Shown piece after piece: positions 18,982 to 29,764 of a DNA stretch of 49,236 bases. A model generated the notes under the pieces. That model had not been told where the DNA came from and ran no database searches. It worked only from the letters and a program-made list of their open reading frames with translations. The stretch is from Deltaproteobacteria bacterium. GTDB taxonomy: Bacteria; Myxococcota_A; Polyangia; JAAYKL01. The stretch covers positions 1-49,236 of the forward strand of contig JAFGQN010000203.1 in NCBI GenBank assembly GCA_016935665.1. Direction: 5' to 3'. Positions within the stretch are counted from its first letter, which is position 1. Each line of letters begins with the position of its first letter. A program made the position numbers and the translations under genes.

Positions 18982-20403
18982 ATGAATTTTTCTGAAGAGC
19001 TGGCGCTGAATCTGAAATCGGATTATCCCATTATTTTTATCAGCGCGTTTGAAGAGCAGTCGGTGATCCCCGAGGTCCGTCGTGCGTGCGAACTGGCGGA
19101 CCGAGAGTGTATTGTTCAAAGAGCACCTGGAGAGCTGGTGGATATTCCGCACCAAATCCAGACGCTGACCACCGGAAAAGTTCTTTTGCTTACAGAAGTC
19201 TCTGCTCGCCTGGAGGAACCGGATGCGATTCGGCTGTTGTCGGATCTCGATTTAAAATCGGCCGGTTCTGTGGTTGTCATTGTGCCCTGGATATCCATAC
19301 CCGCAGAACTGGAGCGAATCAGCGCCATTATGGAGTATCCCCTGCCGACAGTTGAGAAATTGCGAGCCGTTCTCGACGATGTTTGTGCACAGACCGCTGT
19401 TTTGCTGATGGCAGAAGACACGGATGCAATGATTCGGGTATCCCAGGGATTGACAGAAGGAGAGGCGAGACGCGCCTTTCGAAAAGCGCTTCTGGGGTGG
19501 CCTGAAGCGTCAGTGGAAGCGCGGGCTGCAGTTGAGCGTGAAAAGAGAAAGGCGCTGCTCAGGAGTAATGTTCTGGAGCACGTGGACGTGGATGCGGGGC
19601 TGATGGACGTGGGCGGTATGAATATGCTGAAATCCTGGCTGAAGTCTCGGAAATCCGCATTTACTGAGGAAGCTCGGGCCTTTGGGTTGCCTGTGCCCAG
19701 AGGCTTGTTGCTGATGGGGATTCAGGGATGCGGGAAATCCCTTGCGGCCAAAGCCGTGGCCGGATTCTGGGAGCTGCCGCTGGTGCGTCTGGATGTTTCG
19801 GCCATTTTTGGTCAACGCCACCCGGAGGAATCACTTCGGTCCGCGTTGAAAATTGCCGAAGCCATGGCGCCCTTGATATTGTGGATAGATGAAATCGAAA
19901 AAGGCTTTGACAACGAATTTAAGGGAACAGAGGCGCGGTTACTGGGGGGACTGATTACCTGGTTGCAGGAAAAGAAAAAGGAAGTCTTTGTGGTGGCCAC
20001 GGCCAACAAGGTGGACGCATTGCCACCGGAACTTCCTCGAAAGGGCCGATTTGATGAAATATTTTTTGTGGATTTGCCCGATGCCAAAGAGCGCAAAGAT
20101 ATACTTGCCCTTCACATGAAAAAGCGCGGATTAAATCCCGAGCAGTACGACTTGACATCCCTTTTGGCGAAAACCGAAAAATTTACGGGAAGCGAACTGG
20201 AGCAGCTGGTGATTAGCGCCATGTATCTGGCGTTTGAACGCCACGAGACGGTGACGGATGCGGATTTCAGGCGGGCCTTGAGTCAAAACGTAACACTTTA
20301 CGAAACATTTGAGCCGCAAATCAAGACGATGCGTGAATGGGCCCGCAAGCGCGCACGCATGGCCAGCAGCGATCGGTCGAAAGTGGATTATTTCGATCGG
20401 TAA
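18982..20403 (+). CDS. Ycf46-like AAA+ ATPase
   Basis: The protein is 473 aa. The N-terminal 200 residues resemble the Ycf46 family's degenerate AAA-like domain, starting with the typical SEELALNLKSDYPIIFI. The second half is an active-looking AAA+ module with Walker A GIQGCGKS (246-253), Walker B LILWIDEIEKG (D303, E304), and GRFDEIFFVDLP. Relatives are found in cyanobacteria and plastid genomes and are linked to photosynthetic regulation there; the role in this kind of bacterium is unknown. GAGG five bases before the ATG supports the start. It converges with the hydrolase gene, whose stop is only 4 bases away. Confidence 0.82.
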   Translation: MNFSEELALNLKSDYPIIFISAFEEQSVIPEVRRACELADRECIVQRAPGELVDIPHQIQTLTTGKVLLLTEVSARLEEPDAIRLLSDLDLKSAGSVVVIVPWISIPAELERISAIMEYPLPTVEKLRAVLDDVCAQTAVLLMAEDTDAMIRVSQGLTEGEARRAFRKALLGWPEASVEARAAVEREKRKALLRSNVLEHVDVDAGLMDVGGMNMLKSWLKSRKSAFTEEARAFGLPVPRGLLLMGIQGCGKSLAAKAVAGFWELPLVRLDVSAIFGQRHPEESLRSALKIAEAMAPLILWIDEIEKGFDNEFKGTEARLLGGLITWLQEKKKEVFVVATANKVDALPPELPRKGRFDEIFFVDLPDAKERKDILALHMKKRGLNPEQYDLTSLLAKTEKFTGSELEQLVISAMYLAFERHETVTDADFRRALSQNVTLYETFEPQIKTMREWARKRARMASSDRSKVDYFDR

Positions 20404-20407
20404 TTCT

Positions 20408-21193
20408 TCACTCTTTTAAAAATTTTTCGATGGTGTCGAACCAGACCTGATGCATTTGAGGGCTGATGCTGTGGGAAATTCCCTGAAATTCAATGAATTC
20501 CGCGTTGGCTCCCATTTGCTGCAGCTTGCGGACGGATTCCTTGCCGCGAGCATAATCCACGGTCTCGTCATCGGTACCGTGAAGTGCCACTATGGGGGGG
20601 AGATCTGTTCCCTGAACGGTGTCGATGGCCAGCAATCCCGATACGGGAACGGCGGCATGGACTTTATCGGGGCAGGTAACGGCCATGGAAAACGTGAGGA
20701 TACCGCCCTGTGAGAATCCGGTCACCACAGGCGGACGATCAAATTGCGGGCCACTTATGAATTGGCAAAGCGTTTGAGTCGCCTGTGCCACATCTTTTTT
20801 CAGGGTGTGCTTCGGTGTGTCCCGCACGGGAATGGCGACATCGAACCATGAGCCGCCGGGGCCGAACCGGGTAGATGCTCTGGGGAGCACAATGTCCGCA
20901 GGCAGGGGGCGCTCTTTAAACAACATGGAAAAGTGTTCCGGTGAATCCCCGAGACCGTGAATGGCCACCACTTTGCGACTGACAGCCTTGCTCTGGCCGG
21001 AGCGGATGACAATGCTGTCCAGGGTAGGCGACATGGATGCTTCCGGCTGACGACGCGATTGGGGCCGGGTTGTGTCCGTTGCCGATGCTTTTGGACCGTT
21101 GCACCCGTTCCCGGCAACAATGATCAGGCCGATGACGCCGCACAGGCAAACACTGCACGTGATGAAAAACAGATTTTTCGGTTGATGTATCAT
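20408..21193 (-). CDS. Exported alpha/beta hydrolase of the phospholipase/carboxylesterase type
   Basis: The protein is about 261 aa. A hydrophobic export signal (residues about 8-27) ends in GNGC at Cys31, a poor but possible lipobox. The hydrolase domain carries VAIHGLGD (oxyanion loop), the nucleophile elbow GFSQGG, Asp in HGTDDETVDY and His in GISHSIS, the usual order of a Ser-Asp-His triad. The best family fit is the small carboxylesterase/phospholipase group (PF02230). The frame is open back to 21292, but that start would put 99 extra bases across the divergent gene at 21222; ATG 21193 gives a normal signal peptide. The substrate cannot be named. Confidence 0.82.
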   Translation of the reverse strand: MIHQPKNLFFITCSVCLCGVIGLIIVAGNGCNGPKASATDTTRPQSRRQPEASMSPTLDSIVIRSGQSKAVSRKVVAIHGLGDSPEHFSMLFKERPLPADIVLPRASTRFGPGGSWFDVAIPVRDTPKHTLKKDVAQATQTLCQFISGPQFDRPPVVTGFSQGGILTFSMAVTCPDKVHAAVPVSGLLAIDTVQGTDLPPIVALHGTDDETVDYARGKESVRKLQQMGANAEFIEFQGISHSISPQMHQVWFDTIEKFLKE

Positions 21194-21221
21194 TCGCTTT
21201 ATTTTACTTCCAGTATCACCA

Positions 21222-22799
21222 ATGCAAAGGACATTCAACAGAACACTGGGGGAAACCGCACTGGCAGCGGTCATGATTCTCATCGTTGGCATGATGATTG
21301 TGCCGCTTTCGTCGTGGCTGATGGACTTGCTGATAGCTGCAAATCTGGCGATTTCAATGCTTATTTTCGCATTGGCGCTGTTTCAGAAAAATCCGCTTCA
21401 GTTCATGTCATTTCCTTCGGTGCTGCTGATTGCCACGCTGTTTCGATTGGCGCTGAATGTGTCCTCCACCCGGCTCATTTTGACCCGTGCGGATGCGGGT
21501 CGGATTATCGGTGGTTTTGGCGGGTTCATCGTTGGTGGCGATATCATCGTGGGCGCAGTGATTTTTGGTGTGATTCTAATGGTGTTGTTTCTGGTTATCA
21601 CCAAAGGGGCGGAACGCGTGGCCGAGGTGGCCGCCCGCTTTACCCTGGATGCCCTGCCCGGCATGCAGCTCGCCATCGACACCGATTTGCGCAGCAAGAC
21701 AATTTCCCCAAGGGAATTGACATTGCGTCGGGAAGCACTGGAAAAGCGGAGCATGTATTACGGCTCTTTGGATGGTGCCATGAAGTTTGTGAGGGGGGAC
21801 GCTGTTGCGGCCCTGGTAATTACTGTTATCAATATCGCCGGTGGCATCTCTGTGGGGTTATTTCGCCAGAATATGAACTTTATCGATTCCCTGAATCTCT
21901 ATGGCCGTCTCACGGTTGGCGATGGACTCGTGACAATGATTCCGGCGCTACTCATTTCGACAGCCGCGGGCCTGCTGGTTACCCGGGTGGCGCAGGGAAC
22001 CGATGAGGATGGATTGGCCGAGCAGTTGCGGCGTGAACTTTCGTCGACTCCCAACGCGCTTTTAGCAACTGCGACAATGATGATTCTTCTGGCGGTGGTC
22101 CCCGGACTTCCGGCCTGGCCATTTCTAATTGCAGCGGCGGGACTGGGGGCTGCTGTTCTCATCCCCAGGATGGGATCGGCACGCCAGCGATCCACAAATA
22201 AAATGGCGCGCGCATCTGTGGTGGGAGACGCCATTTCTCTGGATGAGCTGCAACAGTTATTGGATAACGTCTCTCAAACGCACCCGGTGCTTGTGAGAGA
22301 AGCGGTCTGGCAGCGAATCTCCCTGTCAAAATTGTCGGATCTGTTGGGGGAGCTCCAACAGGATGGTATTGATTCCAGATACTTGCCCGACATTCTGGAC
22401 GCTTTGGCGCGCATCACACCAGTGGATGACATGGATGAACTGATGCTCCATTTGCGTCAACGGCTTTCGTCTGTCATTTCTGCGTCCATCGGTGGTGGTA
22501 ACCATTCATTGGCGGTTATCACTCTCGAAATGGAGACCGAACAGTTGCTGCAAACCAGCCTGGTCACCTCCAGTCGAGGGAAACGGCTGGTGTTGCCACC
22601 GGAGCTGGGAACAGAACTTGTTGAAAATATAGATGATATTCATGCCAGGGGCCAAAGCTCGATAATTCTGGTGAGCGATCAACTGCGTCGACCGTTGCAG
22701 CGTTTTTTGCGTGCATCATTGAGAGATGTTCGGGTCGTTGGACACGGTGAACTGACCGATGAGACATGTGTTGAAGTGTGCGCTCAACTGTCCCTCTGA
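21222..22799 (+). CDS. Orphan type III secretion/flagellar export gate protein (FlhA/SctV family), shortened cytoplasmic domain
   Basis: This 525-aa multi-pass membrane protein is clearly FHIPEP family. LFRLALNVSSTRLIL lies at about 73-87, ITKGAERVAEVAARFTLDALPG at about 126-147, GSLDGAMKFVRGDAVA at 181-196 (including the Asp matching the proton-path residue of FlhA), and TVGDGLVTMIPALLISTAAG at 231-250. The last membrane helix ends near 316. Only about 20 residues later the sequence aligns by eye with the third cytoplasmic subdomain, starting ISLDELQQLLDNV, and runs to a normal-looking fourth subdomain (LVSDQLRRPLQRFL). Usual family members are about 680-700 aa, so subdomains 1 and 2 seem absent. 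No other secretion gene is in the window. No good ribosome binding site precedes the ATG; it is divergent from the hydrolase with 28 bases between. Confidence 0.88.
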   Translation: MQRTFNRTLGETALAAVMILIVGMMIVPLSSWLMDLLIAANLAISMLIFALALFQKNPLQFMSFPSVLLIATLFRLALNVSSTRLILTRADAGRIIGGFGGFIVGGDIIVGAVIFGVILMVLFLVITKGAERVAEVAARFTLDALPGMQLAIDTDLRSKTISPRELTLRREALEKRSMYYGSLDGAMKFVRGDAVAALVITVINIAGGISVGLFRQNMNFIDSLNLYGRLTVGDGLVTMIPALLISTAAGLLVTRVAQGTDEDGLAEQLRRELSSTPNALLATATMMILLAVVPGLPAWPFLIAAAGLGAAVLIPRMGSARQRSTNKMARASVVGDAISLDELQQLLDNVSQTHPVLVREAVWQRISLSKLSDLLGELQQDGIDSRYLPDILDALARITPVDDMDELMLHLRQRLSSVISASIGGGNHSLAVITLEMETEQLLQTSLVTSSRGKRLVLPPELGTELVENIDDIHARGQSSIILVSDQLRRPLQRFLRASLRDVRVVGHGELTDETCVEVCAQLSL

Positions 22800-23055
22800 G
22801 GCGATTGTGCCGACAGATACAGACATGTCTTCTGATGTATTCAGATTGCCCATGAAAACCGATATAGTCTGATAAAAAACCGAAAAAACCCGCTCAATGA
22901 CTCATAATTGACCGTCGGAAAATATTCAAACCGGCAGATGTCTGTGGTAACATCTGTTGTCAGCGCTTCTATTTAAGATAAATATTATGAAGGGTCATTA
23001 ATTCTCCACAACGACAGTCGTTAATCGTTGAAAGCATTAGTGAGAAGGGACATTT

Positions 23056-25386
23056 ATGAGCAGCAAATCAGATGTGCGACAACACACTTCACCCGTTACC
23101 GCTGTGCCGTCTGATGCCAGGTCCGTTATACAGAAGATTTACTGGTTTTCCATGTTCGGCCTTATTGCAGTGAGTGGGGTGGCCGTCGTAAATGAGCTTC
23201 TGCCTGTTGCGGTTCCCATCACCGTGGTTGTGTTGGGGGGGGGCGTGTTTTTTCTCGTTCGGGCCCATGAAATCGAGTGGCGTCGGCGCCGGAAAGCCGA
23301 AGCCAATTTACAGCAGGTCATCGAAGAATCGGAGCGAATAGATGCTCAGTTGCGAAAAAAAACCGCGTTTGCGAATTCCATGGCAAGGGAGGCAGAAAAT
23401 GCCAATAAAGCCAAATCGGAGTTTCTCGCCAATATGTCTCATGAAATTCGCACTCCGATGAACGGGGTATTGGGAATGCTCTCCCTGTTGCAGGATACCA
23501 GTTTAAACGGGGAACAGAAATCATTTGTAGACGTGGCCAAAAGCAGTGCTGAATCCTTGTTGACGTTGATTAACGACATCCTCGATTTCTCAAAAATAGA
23601 AGCACGCAAACTGAAAGTGGAGGAAATTGATTTCGATCTCCGAACCATGTTGGAGGATTTTGCCTCCACTCTGGCGTTTCGTGCCAATGACAAGGGGCTG
23701 GAATTTATCTGCGGTCTGGATCCGGCGGTACCCACATTTGTGAAAGGGGACCCGGGCAGATTGCGTCAGATTTTGACCAACCTGGCGGGAAACGCATTCA
23801 AATTCACTCAGCATGGCGAAGTCTCTGTACGTGGTTATCTGACAGAACAGGACTTGGATACCGTGACGCTGGAATTTCATGTAAAAGATTCAGGGATTGG
23901 CATTTCCAAAGCGAAACAGGAAAAGCTGTTTGAGGCGTTCACACAGGCAGACGGTTCCACAACACGGATGTACGGTGGTACCGGGCTGGGATTGACAATT
24001 TCCAAACAGCTGGCCGAGATCATGGGGGGACAGATTGGACTCCATAGCGATTCGGGTGAAGGCGCCGATTTCTGGTTTACAGTGAAGCTAAGGCGTTCCA
24101 GCAGAGTGCCTGAACCCAAAACGCTTGGAAATCTGTCCGATACAAATGTGCTGGTTGTCGATGATAATGATACAAATCTGGAGCACACAAAGTCGCTTCT
24201 GGTTTCATGGGGAATGAAAGTCACCACCAGCGACAATGGCACAGACGCATTGATTAAGTTGCGCGAAGCAGCATTGGACGGCGTTCCGTATCAGGTGGTT
24301 CTCATCGATTTGCACATGCCCCTGATGAATGGTGAAAAACTGGGCCGCATTATAAAAAGCGATGCCGAAATATCTGGAGCGCACCTGATTCTAATGACAG
24401 AAATGGGGCAGCGTGGTGACGGCGAGAAATTCAAAGAGGCGGGATTTTCGGCGTATCTCACCAAGCCGGTGTTGCAGTCCGATATGTACGTGTGTCTGGC
24501 CCAGCTGGTTGGGGACGGAAATTTGACCAGCTCCAATCGTCCTGCGGCGCCATTTATCACACGGTACAGTATTGCCGAGGACCGCAAGGCGCGATTCAAG
24601 ATTTTGCTGGCGGAAGACAATCTGACCAATCAGAAAGTGGCCCTGGGGTTGTTAAAAAAACTCGGCTATCGGGCGGATGCTGTTGCGGACGGCGCAGAGG
24701 CAATAGAGGCATTGGAAAACCGCTACTACGATTTGGTTCTTATGGATGTTCAGATGCCCAGACTGGATGGCTACACCGCCACAGAACAAATCAGAGATCC
24801 GGCGAAGACCAAAGTATTTGATCCCAGTGTGCCTATTATTGCAATGACCGCTCATGCCATGGAGGGCGATCGTCAAAAATGTCTGAGTCACGGCATGGAT
24901 GATTACATAGCGAAGCCGATTGATCCAATGCAGCTCGAAGAAGTGATCTCCCGATGGTTGTACCGCCAGCAGATACCCTCCGAAAGTGAGACGGACGCGT
25001 CGAAGACCTCGAAAATCCCCAATGCTGAAGATGAACAGCGGCGGGAGGCTGTTTTTGACCGAGAGGCATTGCTGGAGCGCTTGATGGGCGACTACGATTT
25101 GTACCAGGCGATTCTGGCGGAGTATCTGAAGGATATGTCTGTTCAGCTTTCAGAGCTTAATCAGGCAGTGGCGAAGAAAGATGTTGTGGTCGCCGGACAA
25201 ATCGCACACCGGATAAAAGGCGCATCGGCCAATGTGGGTGGTGATGCCCTGGCACGGATAGCATTGGCAGTGGAGGAGGCTGGAGAGCAAAAAAAGGATT
25301 TGCAGCAGGTGGGACGTCTGTTGCCGGAGATCTCCCGTGAATTCGAAGAACTTAAGGCAGCAATGCAGAAGGAAGTAGAACCATGA
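23056..25386 (+). CDS. Hybrid sensor histidine kinase with two receivers and an HPt domain
   Basis: This 776-aa protein has two membrane helices (about 29-47 and 50-69) with almost no periplasmic loop, then a coiled coil. The HisKA domain has His129 in [11 protein letters not shown]. The HATPase has [18 protein letters not shown] and [10 protein letters not shown]. Receiver 1 has Asp about 418 in LIDLHMP and receiver 2 has Asp about 564 in LMDVQMP. The HPt domain has His about 718 in [14 protein letters not shown] complete His-Asp-His phosphorelay is therefore present in one chain, but no output domain. AAGGGA precedes the ATG. Its stop overlaps the start of the next kinase by 4 bases (ATGA), so the two are translationally coupled. 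Confidence 0.92.
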   Translation: MSSKSDVRQHTSPVTAVPSDARSVIQKIYWFSMFGLIAVSGVAVVNELLPVAVPITVVVLGGGVFFLVRAHEIEWRRRRKAEANLQQVIEESERIDAQLRKKTAFANSMAREAENANKAKSEFLANMSHEIRTPMNGVLGMLSLLQDTSLNGEQKSFVDVAKSSAESLLTLINDILDFSKIEARKLKVEEIDFDLRTMLEDFASTLAFRANDKGLEFICGLDPAVPTFVKGDPGRLRQILTNLAGNAFKFTQHGEVSVRGYLTEQDLDTVTLEFHVKDSGIGISKAKQEKLFEAFTQADGSTTRMYGGTGLGLTISKQLAEIMGGQIGLHSDSGEGADFWFTVKLRRSSRVPEPKTLGNLSDTNVLVVDDNDTNLEHTKSLLVSWGMKVTTSDNGTDALIKLREAALDGVPYQVVLIDLHMPLMNGEKLGRIIKSDAEISGAHLILMTEMGQRGDGEKFKEAGFSAYLTKPVLQSDMYVCLAQLVGDGNLTSSNRPAAPFITRYSIAEDRKARFKILLAEDNLTNQKVALGLLKKLGYRADAVADGAEAIEALENRYYDLVLMDVQMPRLDGYTATEQIRDPAKTKVFDPSVPIIAMTAHAMEGDRQKCLSHGMDDYIAKPIDPMQLEEVISRWLYRQQIPSESETDASKTSKIPNAEDEQRREAVFDREALLERLMGDYDLYQAILAEYLKDMSVQLSELNQAVAKKDVVVAGQIAHRIKGASANVGGDALARIALAVEEAGEQKKDLQQVGRLLPEISREFEELKAAMQKEVEP

Positions 25387-27851
25387 GCCACACTGTTCCC
25401 ATTTGTCCCGAAAGCGGGTTGCCGATTTTCCAGCGACCGGAGTGGACGGAGTTTCGGGTGACAGAAGACTATGTGGCCAGTTTTTACAGAATTGGTGAAT
25501 CGATCTTTTTTACCAAAGCGATGGGCAATCTGAAACATATGCCGCTCGAATATGTAGACCGTATCGAACAGTATATAAATGAGGAGTTCACTCGCTGGCC
25601 CATCGTGGAAATCAAGGATTTGTCTGAACTTCATGGAATGCCTTCGCGCGCGTATCGCATACGTTTAGTGGATTATTATTTAAGAAACCGTGGAAAAATA
25701 GCGGGATTGATTTATCTGAACGCGCCATTTCATCTCAATATGACGCTAAGATCTGCGGGATTGCTTTATGAGACGGCCGTTCCCCAGGCCACCTGTAAAA
25801 CGTATGCAGAGGCGATGCATAAGGCACTTGAAATGCTCGACGCAAGCCGCTGCGCCGATGACCAAACCATTGCGCCATCTGAAAAGGCGCCGCAAAAAGT
25901 ACTGGTGGATGTAAACGACATTAAGGCGCTGGCACGTTATCTTGCAGGTAATGTTTGGGATGCGCAGGTGGACGAACCGCCGGCTGTTCCGAGATTCAGC
26001 GACGACCATCCATTGCTTCCAATTATGGAATCCATTGTGGTGGTAAAGAATGATTTGGATGAAGTGCGAGCGGATATGGAACGGGAAGCGGCCCGCGCAA
26101 ACGAGCTCGCGGTGACCGCTTTCGAGAAAAAGCTGATAGCTGAATCACTCAACAAGGAGCTGAAAAATCAGGCGCGGAATGCAAACCTTCTGGCGCAACG
26201 GGCGGAATCCGCCAACCGGGCCAAGTCTGAGTTTATGGCCAACATGTCTCATGAAATCCGAACGCCCATGAATGGAATCATAGGTATGACCGGATTGCTG
26301 ATGGACACGCGACTCTCCGCTGAACAGCGGGAATTTGCCGAGATTGTTCAAAAATCCAGTGCCGCATTGATGACGCTTATCAATGATATTCTGGATTTTT
26401 CCAAAATCGAAGCGGAAGATTTACAGCTGGAAAACATTGATTTCAATCTCTTTGCCATGATGGATGACTTTGCGGCAGCATACGCGGTGTACACCGAAGG
26501 CAAGGATATTGAATTTGTGTGTGCGGTGGATCCCAATCTGGAGGTGTATTACAAGGGCGATCCGGGACGTATTCGACAGGTTCTCAGCAATATGGTGGAC
26601 AACGCATTTAAGTTCACCGAGCAGGGAGAGGTTTCGATTTACGTGGAAACCGGGCAGAGATCGCCCCATAAAACGGAACTTCGTTTTTCGGTGGCGGATA
26701 CGGGCATTGGGATAGATCCCGATATTCAGGACAATCTGTTTGACAGTTTTACGCAGCTGGATGGCACCAGTACACGAAGATATGGCGGAACCGGTCTGGG
26801 GCTCGCCATCGCGAAAAAGCTGGTGGTGATGATGGATGGGGATATTGGCGTGTTCAGCGAAAAGGGGAAAGGGGCGGAATTCTGGTTCACGGTGGAACTG
26901 GAGAATTCTGAACGGCATTCCGCTGCGTTTGCAAAAAGTGAAATTGAGAATACGCGGATACTGCTGGTCGATGACAACAGGAGCAGCCGCAAAGCTACAA
27001 TGCAGCTGTTGAATTCCTGGAATACCGATGCCACGGCTGTTTCCGATGGCAGCACCGCATTGCAGCGATTGTACGAAGCGACGCAGGGCGAAAAGCCCTT
27101 TGATGTAGTAATCATCGATACAAAAATGCCTGGGATGAGCGGAGAATCTCTTGGAAAAAATATCCGTGGCGATGTTCAGCTGCAGGATACGAGAATGGTT
27201 TTAATGACCATGGTGGGCAATCGGGGGGATGCCAGACGCGCCAGAGATAACGGCTTTGACGCATACATAACCAAACCGGTTCGCTACGCGGATTTGTACG
27301 ACTGCCTGATTCGCCTTTTGGAACTGGACGCAGGAGAGGAGTTCATCACCCGTCACAGTCTGTATGAGCAGCGGCGGAACCGGTTTCGCATTCTGGTGGT
27401 GGAAGATAACGCCACCAATCAGAAAGTGGCGATGGGGATGCTCAAAAGATTGGGATTTCGAGCGGATGCGGTGGCAGATGGCAGGGAGGCGGTGGAGCTG
27501 CTCAAAATGGTTCAGTACGATTTGGTGCTGATGGATGTGCAAATGCCAGTGATGGATGGATACGAAGCAACGGGGATCATTCGCGCCAATCCAGATATTC
27601 TCAATCCCAAAGTGCCGGTTATCGCTCTGACAGCCAGCGCGTTGAAAGGCGACAAACAAAAGTGTCTGGATGCCGGCATGAACGACTACATCTCCAAACC
27701 GGTGGACTTGAAAAAACTTCAGCGTGTCATTACTCGCCAGTTGATGGAAGAAAAGCACGAATCCCGTGATTCCCTGATGCCCAGAGGCGGGGCAGGCTGG
27801 AGCACCGATGTCCTCGACGAAACCAAAAAAGACACGGAAGCGAAAGCGTAG
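25383..27851 (+). CDS. Hybrid histidine kinase with unusual N-terminal domain and two receivers, no HPt
   Basis: This 822-aa protein has no membrane helix. Residues 1-165 form an unrecognised alpha/beta domain (motifs [36 protein letters not shown]), possibly STAS-like or PAS-like by secondary-structure feel only. A linker and coiled coil follow. HisKA has His290 in [11 protein letters not shown] and the HATPase has [10 protein letters not shown] and GGTGLGLAI. Receiver 1 has Asp about 579 in [11 protein letters not shown] and receiver 2 has Asp about 718 in [11 protein letters not shown]. There is no HPt domain, unlike the overlapping upstream kinase, which could serve both. The two proteins are similar from the HisKA domain through both receivers, so they look like duplicates with different sensory ends. 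Confidence 0.9.
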   Translation: MSHTVPICPESGLPIFQRPEWTEFRVTEDYVASFYRIGESIFFTKAMGNLKHMPLEYVDRIEQYINEEFTRWPIVEIKDLSELHGMPSRAYRIRLVDYYLRNRGKIAGLIYLNAPFHLNMTLRSAGLLYETAVPQATCKTYAEAMHKALEMLDASRCADDQTIAPSEKAPQKVLVDVNDIKALARYLAGNVWDAQVDEPPAVPRFSDDHPLLPIMESIVVVKNDLDEVRADMEREAARANELAVTAFEKKLIAESLNKELKNQARNANLLAQRAESANRAKSEFMANMSHEIRTPMNGIIGMTGLLMDTRLSAEQREFAEIVQKSSAALMTLINDILDFSKIEAEDLQLENIDFNLFAMMDDFAAAYAVYTEGKDIEFVCAVDPNLEVYYKGDPGRIRQVLSNMVDNAFKFTEQGEVSIYVETGQRSPHKTELRFSVADTGIGIDPDIQDNLFDSFTQLDGTSTRRYGGTGLGLAIAKKLVVMMDGDIGVFSEKGKGAEFWFTVELENSERHSAAFAKSEIENTRILLVDDNRSSRKATMQLLNSWNTDATAVSDGSTALQRLYEATQGEKPFDVVIIDTKMPGMSGESLGKNIRGDVQLQDTRMVLMTMVGNRGDARRARDNGFDAYITKPVRYADLYDCLIRLLELDAGEEFITRHSLYEQRRNRFRILVVEDNATNQKVAMGMLKRLGFRADAVADGREAVELLKMVQYDLVLMDVQMPVMDGYEATGIIRANPDILNPKVPVIALTASALKGDKQKCLDAGMNDYISKPVDLKKLQRVITRQLMEEKHESRDSLMPRGGAGWSTDVLDETKKDTEAKA

Positions 27852-27860
27852 CGCGCCCGC

Positions 27861-27898
27861 GATACCTCTGAGACTTTCATTCGCATGGTTGAGGTATC
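27861..27898. other. Inverted repeat after the hybrid kinase pair
   Basis: GATACCTC (27861-27868) and GAGGTATC (27891-27898) form a perfect 8-bp stem around a 22-base loop, 9 bases after the kinase stop codon. There is no T-run, so it is not a standard terminator; it may be an operator for the downstream protease or a weak pause site. Confidence 0.35.
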
Positions 27899-27961
27899 CG
27901 GATTAAATGATTAGTTTGTTAGTTCAGGAGAACCTGGCTTCTGGAGGCCAGGGAAGTTTGA

Positions 27962-29578
27962 ATGACGCGAATGAAACTCTTTGCCTTTGGGATACTGTTA
28001 CTGGCTCCGTTTCTCCTTCACGCGCAGACTCATTTTCAAAACATTGCCTCCTCGGATTATGCGTCGGCACATGTACTTGTGCGATTCAAGCCAGGCGTGA
28101 ATGACAGTGTTCAACGGAAGATCCATAAACAGCTGGGGACTCGGGAACTGGCCCGCCTGGGTTCGATGACATTTGTGAGCGTGTCGGTGCCGAAGGGCAA
28201 ATCCGCCCCGGGGCTGGTGCGTGCATTTGCCGTCCTGCCTCAGGTTGCCTGGGCGCAGCTCGATTACGTGGCGCATGTATCTGCTATCGTTAATGACCCG
28301 TTTTTCAGTTATCAGTGGCACTTCGAGCGAATAGGCATCCCCGCGGCCTGGGATTTGGCGCCAACGCCGGAAAATGTGGTGGTGGCTGTGCTGGATACGG
28401 GAATTCGCATCCCGTCGGGTGGCGACGGTGTGGAAATTCTGATGGCGGGTTACAACGCCATCTCTCCCGGGGATCCTCCCCTTGACGGTGACGGACACGG
28501 CACCCATGTCTCAGGTACAATCGCACAACACACCAACAATATGATGGGAGTCGCCGGGATGGCCTCCGGTGTTCAACTGTTGCCGGTAAAAGTACTGGAC
28601 GATGACGGCAATGGTTTCACCTCCTGGATTGCGGATGGACTGAAATATGCCACAGATCAGGGGGCCGATGTGGTGAACATGAGTCTGGGATACCCTCTCA
28701 ACATAGGGGATCCCGGACCGGCACTCTCTGAAGCCATCCAGTATGCGCATCAGCACGGGGTAACGCTGGTGGCTGCCACAGGCAATGATGGCAGTAAAAA
28801 ATTAATCAGTTATCCCGCTGCTTACGATGAAGTTATTGCGGTGGGGGCCACGCGCTTTGACAATACTGTGGTACGTTACTCCAATCGGGGAGAGGGTATC
28901 GATCTGGTGGCGCCCGGGGGCGATATTTCAGTGGATCAGAACGGTGATGGCTATGGGGATGGCGTGTTGCAGGAAACATTCTCGATAACCAATGGACAGC
29001 CTGTTTTTGGTTACTATTTCTATCAGGGCACATCCATGGCCGCACCGCATGTTTCCGGGGCAGCGGCGCTTATTGTGGCGGCGGGCATCGATACTCCCTC
29101 TGATGTGCGTTTCATTTTGCGACAATCCGCGCTTGATATGGGCGCACGCGGCTGGGATATCGCCTATGGCGCGGGATTGCTCAATGTTCGAAAAGCGGTG
29201 GCGTTGGCGCTGTCCCCCACAATGCACTGCTGGAGCGATGGGGATTGCGACGACGGTGATACGTGTACAACGGATACGTGCACTCGGTTTGGGACGGTTG
29301 CGGCGTATTGCAGTCACACACTGCCCCCGTGCGGCGTTGAGGATGGATGCTGCGACACAACCTGCACCCCCGTTCCGGATCCGGATTGCAGCGGCATTGA
29401 AACCTGTGGAGACAATTACTGTGTTGGAACCGTTTTAGGTGAAGATTGCACATCCTGTCCCAACGATTGCGCCAGGTCCAATCACCCGGTTCTGGGTGAA
29501 GCCTGTTGCGGGGACGGCGCGTGTACAGGCAGAGAAACGGTTCAAAGCTGTGAGGTGGATTGTTTACAGACTAAATAA
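27962..29578 (+). CDS. Secreted subtilisin-family (S8) serine protease with Cys-rich tail
   Basis: This 538-aa exported protease has a signal peptide (about 1-21, ending LLHAQ), an I9-like propeptide (about 35-105), and the S8 catalytic domain with Asp145 in AVLDTGI, His182 in GHGTHVSG, oxyanion Asn275 in AATGND, and Ser358 in GTSMAAPHVSG. After residue 420 comes a tail of about 110 residues very rich in Cys, Asp and Gly, with DGDCDDGDTCTTDTC and two CGDxxC...C..DC-type repeats, probably a disulfide-bonded or calcium-binding surface module. It is likely made as a zymogen and acts outside the cytoplasmic membrane. AGGGAA precedes the ATG. Confidence 0.93.
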   Translation: MTRMKLFAFGILLLAPFLLHAQTHFQNIASSDYASAHVLVRFKPGVNDSVQRKIHKQLGTRELARLGSMTFVSVSVPKGKSAPGLVRAFAVLPQVAWAQLDYVAHVSAIVNDPFFSYQWHFERIGIPAAWDLAPTPENVVVAVLDTGIRIPSGGDGVEILMAGYNAISPGDPPLDGDGHGTHVSGTIAQHTNNMMGVAGMASGVQLLPVKVLDDDGNGFTSWIADGLKYATDQGADVVNMSLGYPLNIGDPGPALSEAIQYAHQHGVTLVAATGNDGSKKLISYPAAYDEVIAVGATRFDNTVVRYSNRGEGIDLVAPGGDISVDQNGDGYGDGVLQETFSITNGQPVFGYYFYQGTSMAAPHVSGAAALIVAAGIDTPSDVRFILRQSALDMGARGWDIAYGAGLLNVRKAVALALSPTMHCWSDGDCDDGDTCTTDTCTRFGTVAAYCSHTLPPCGVEDGCCDTTCTPVPDPDCSGIETCGDNYCVGTVLGEDCTSCPNDCARSNHPVLGEACCGDGACTGRETVQSCEVDCLQTK

Positions 29579-29764
29579 ACACTTTGCAAATGTAGATGTA
29601 TTTACAACCTGATACTCTGTTGGAAGCTTAAGTAATATTATTACCATTTTTTATCCGGATATAAGTTCGCGTTTGTAAGTGTAGGTGTTGGTGATTTAAA
29701 CCAGAGGACAAAGGGGGGATGCGTCATGGCATTTGAAGCAGGTGACTGGGCTCTGATTGGATAA

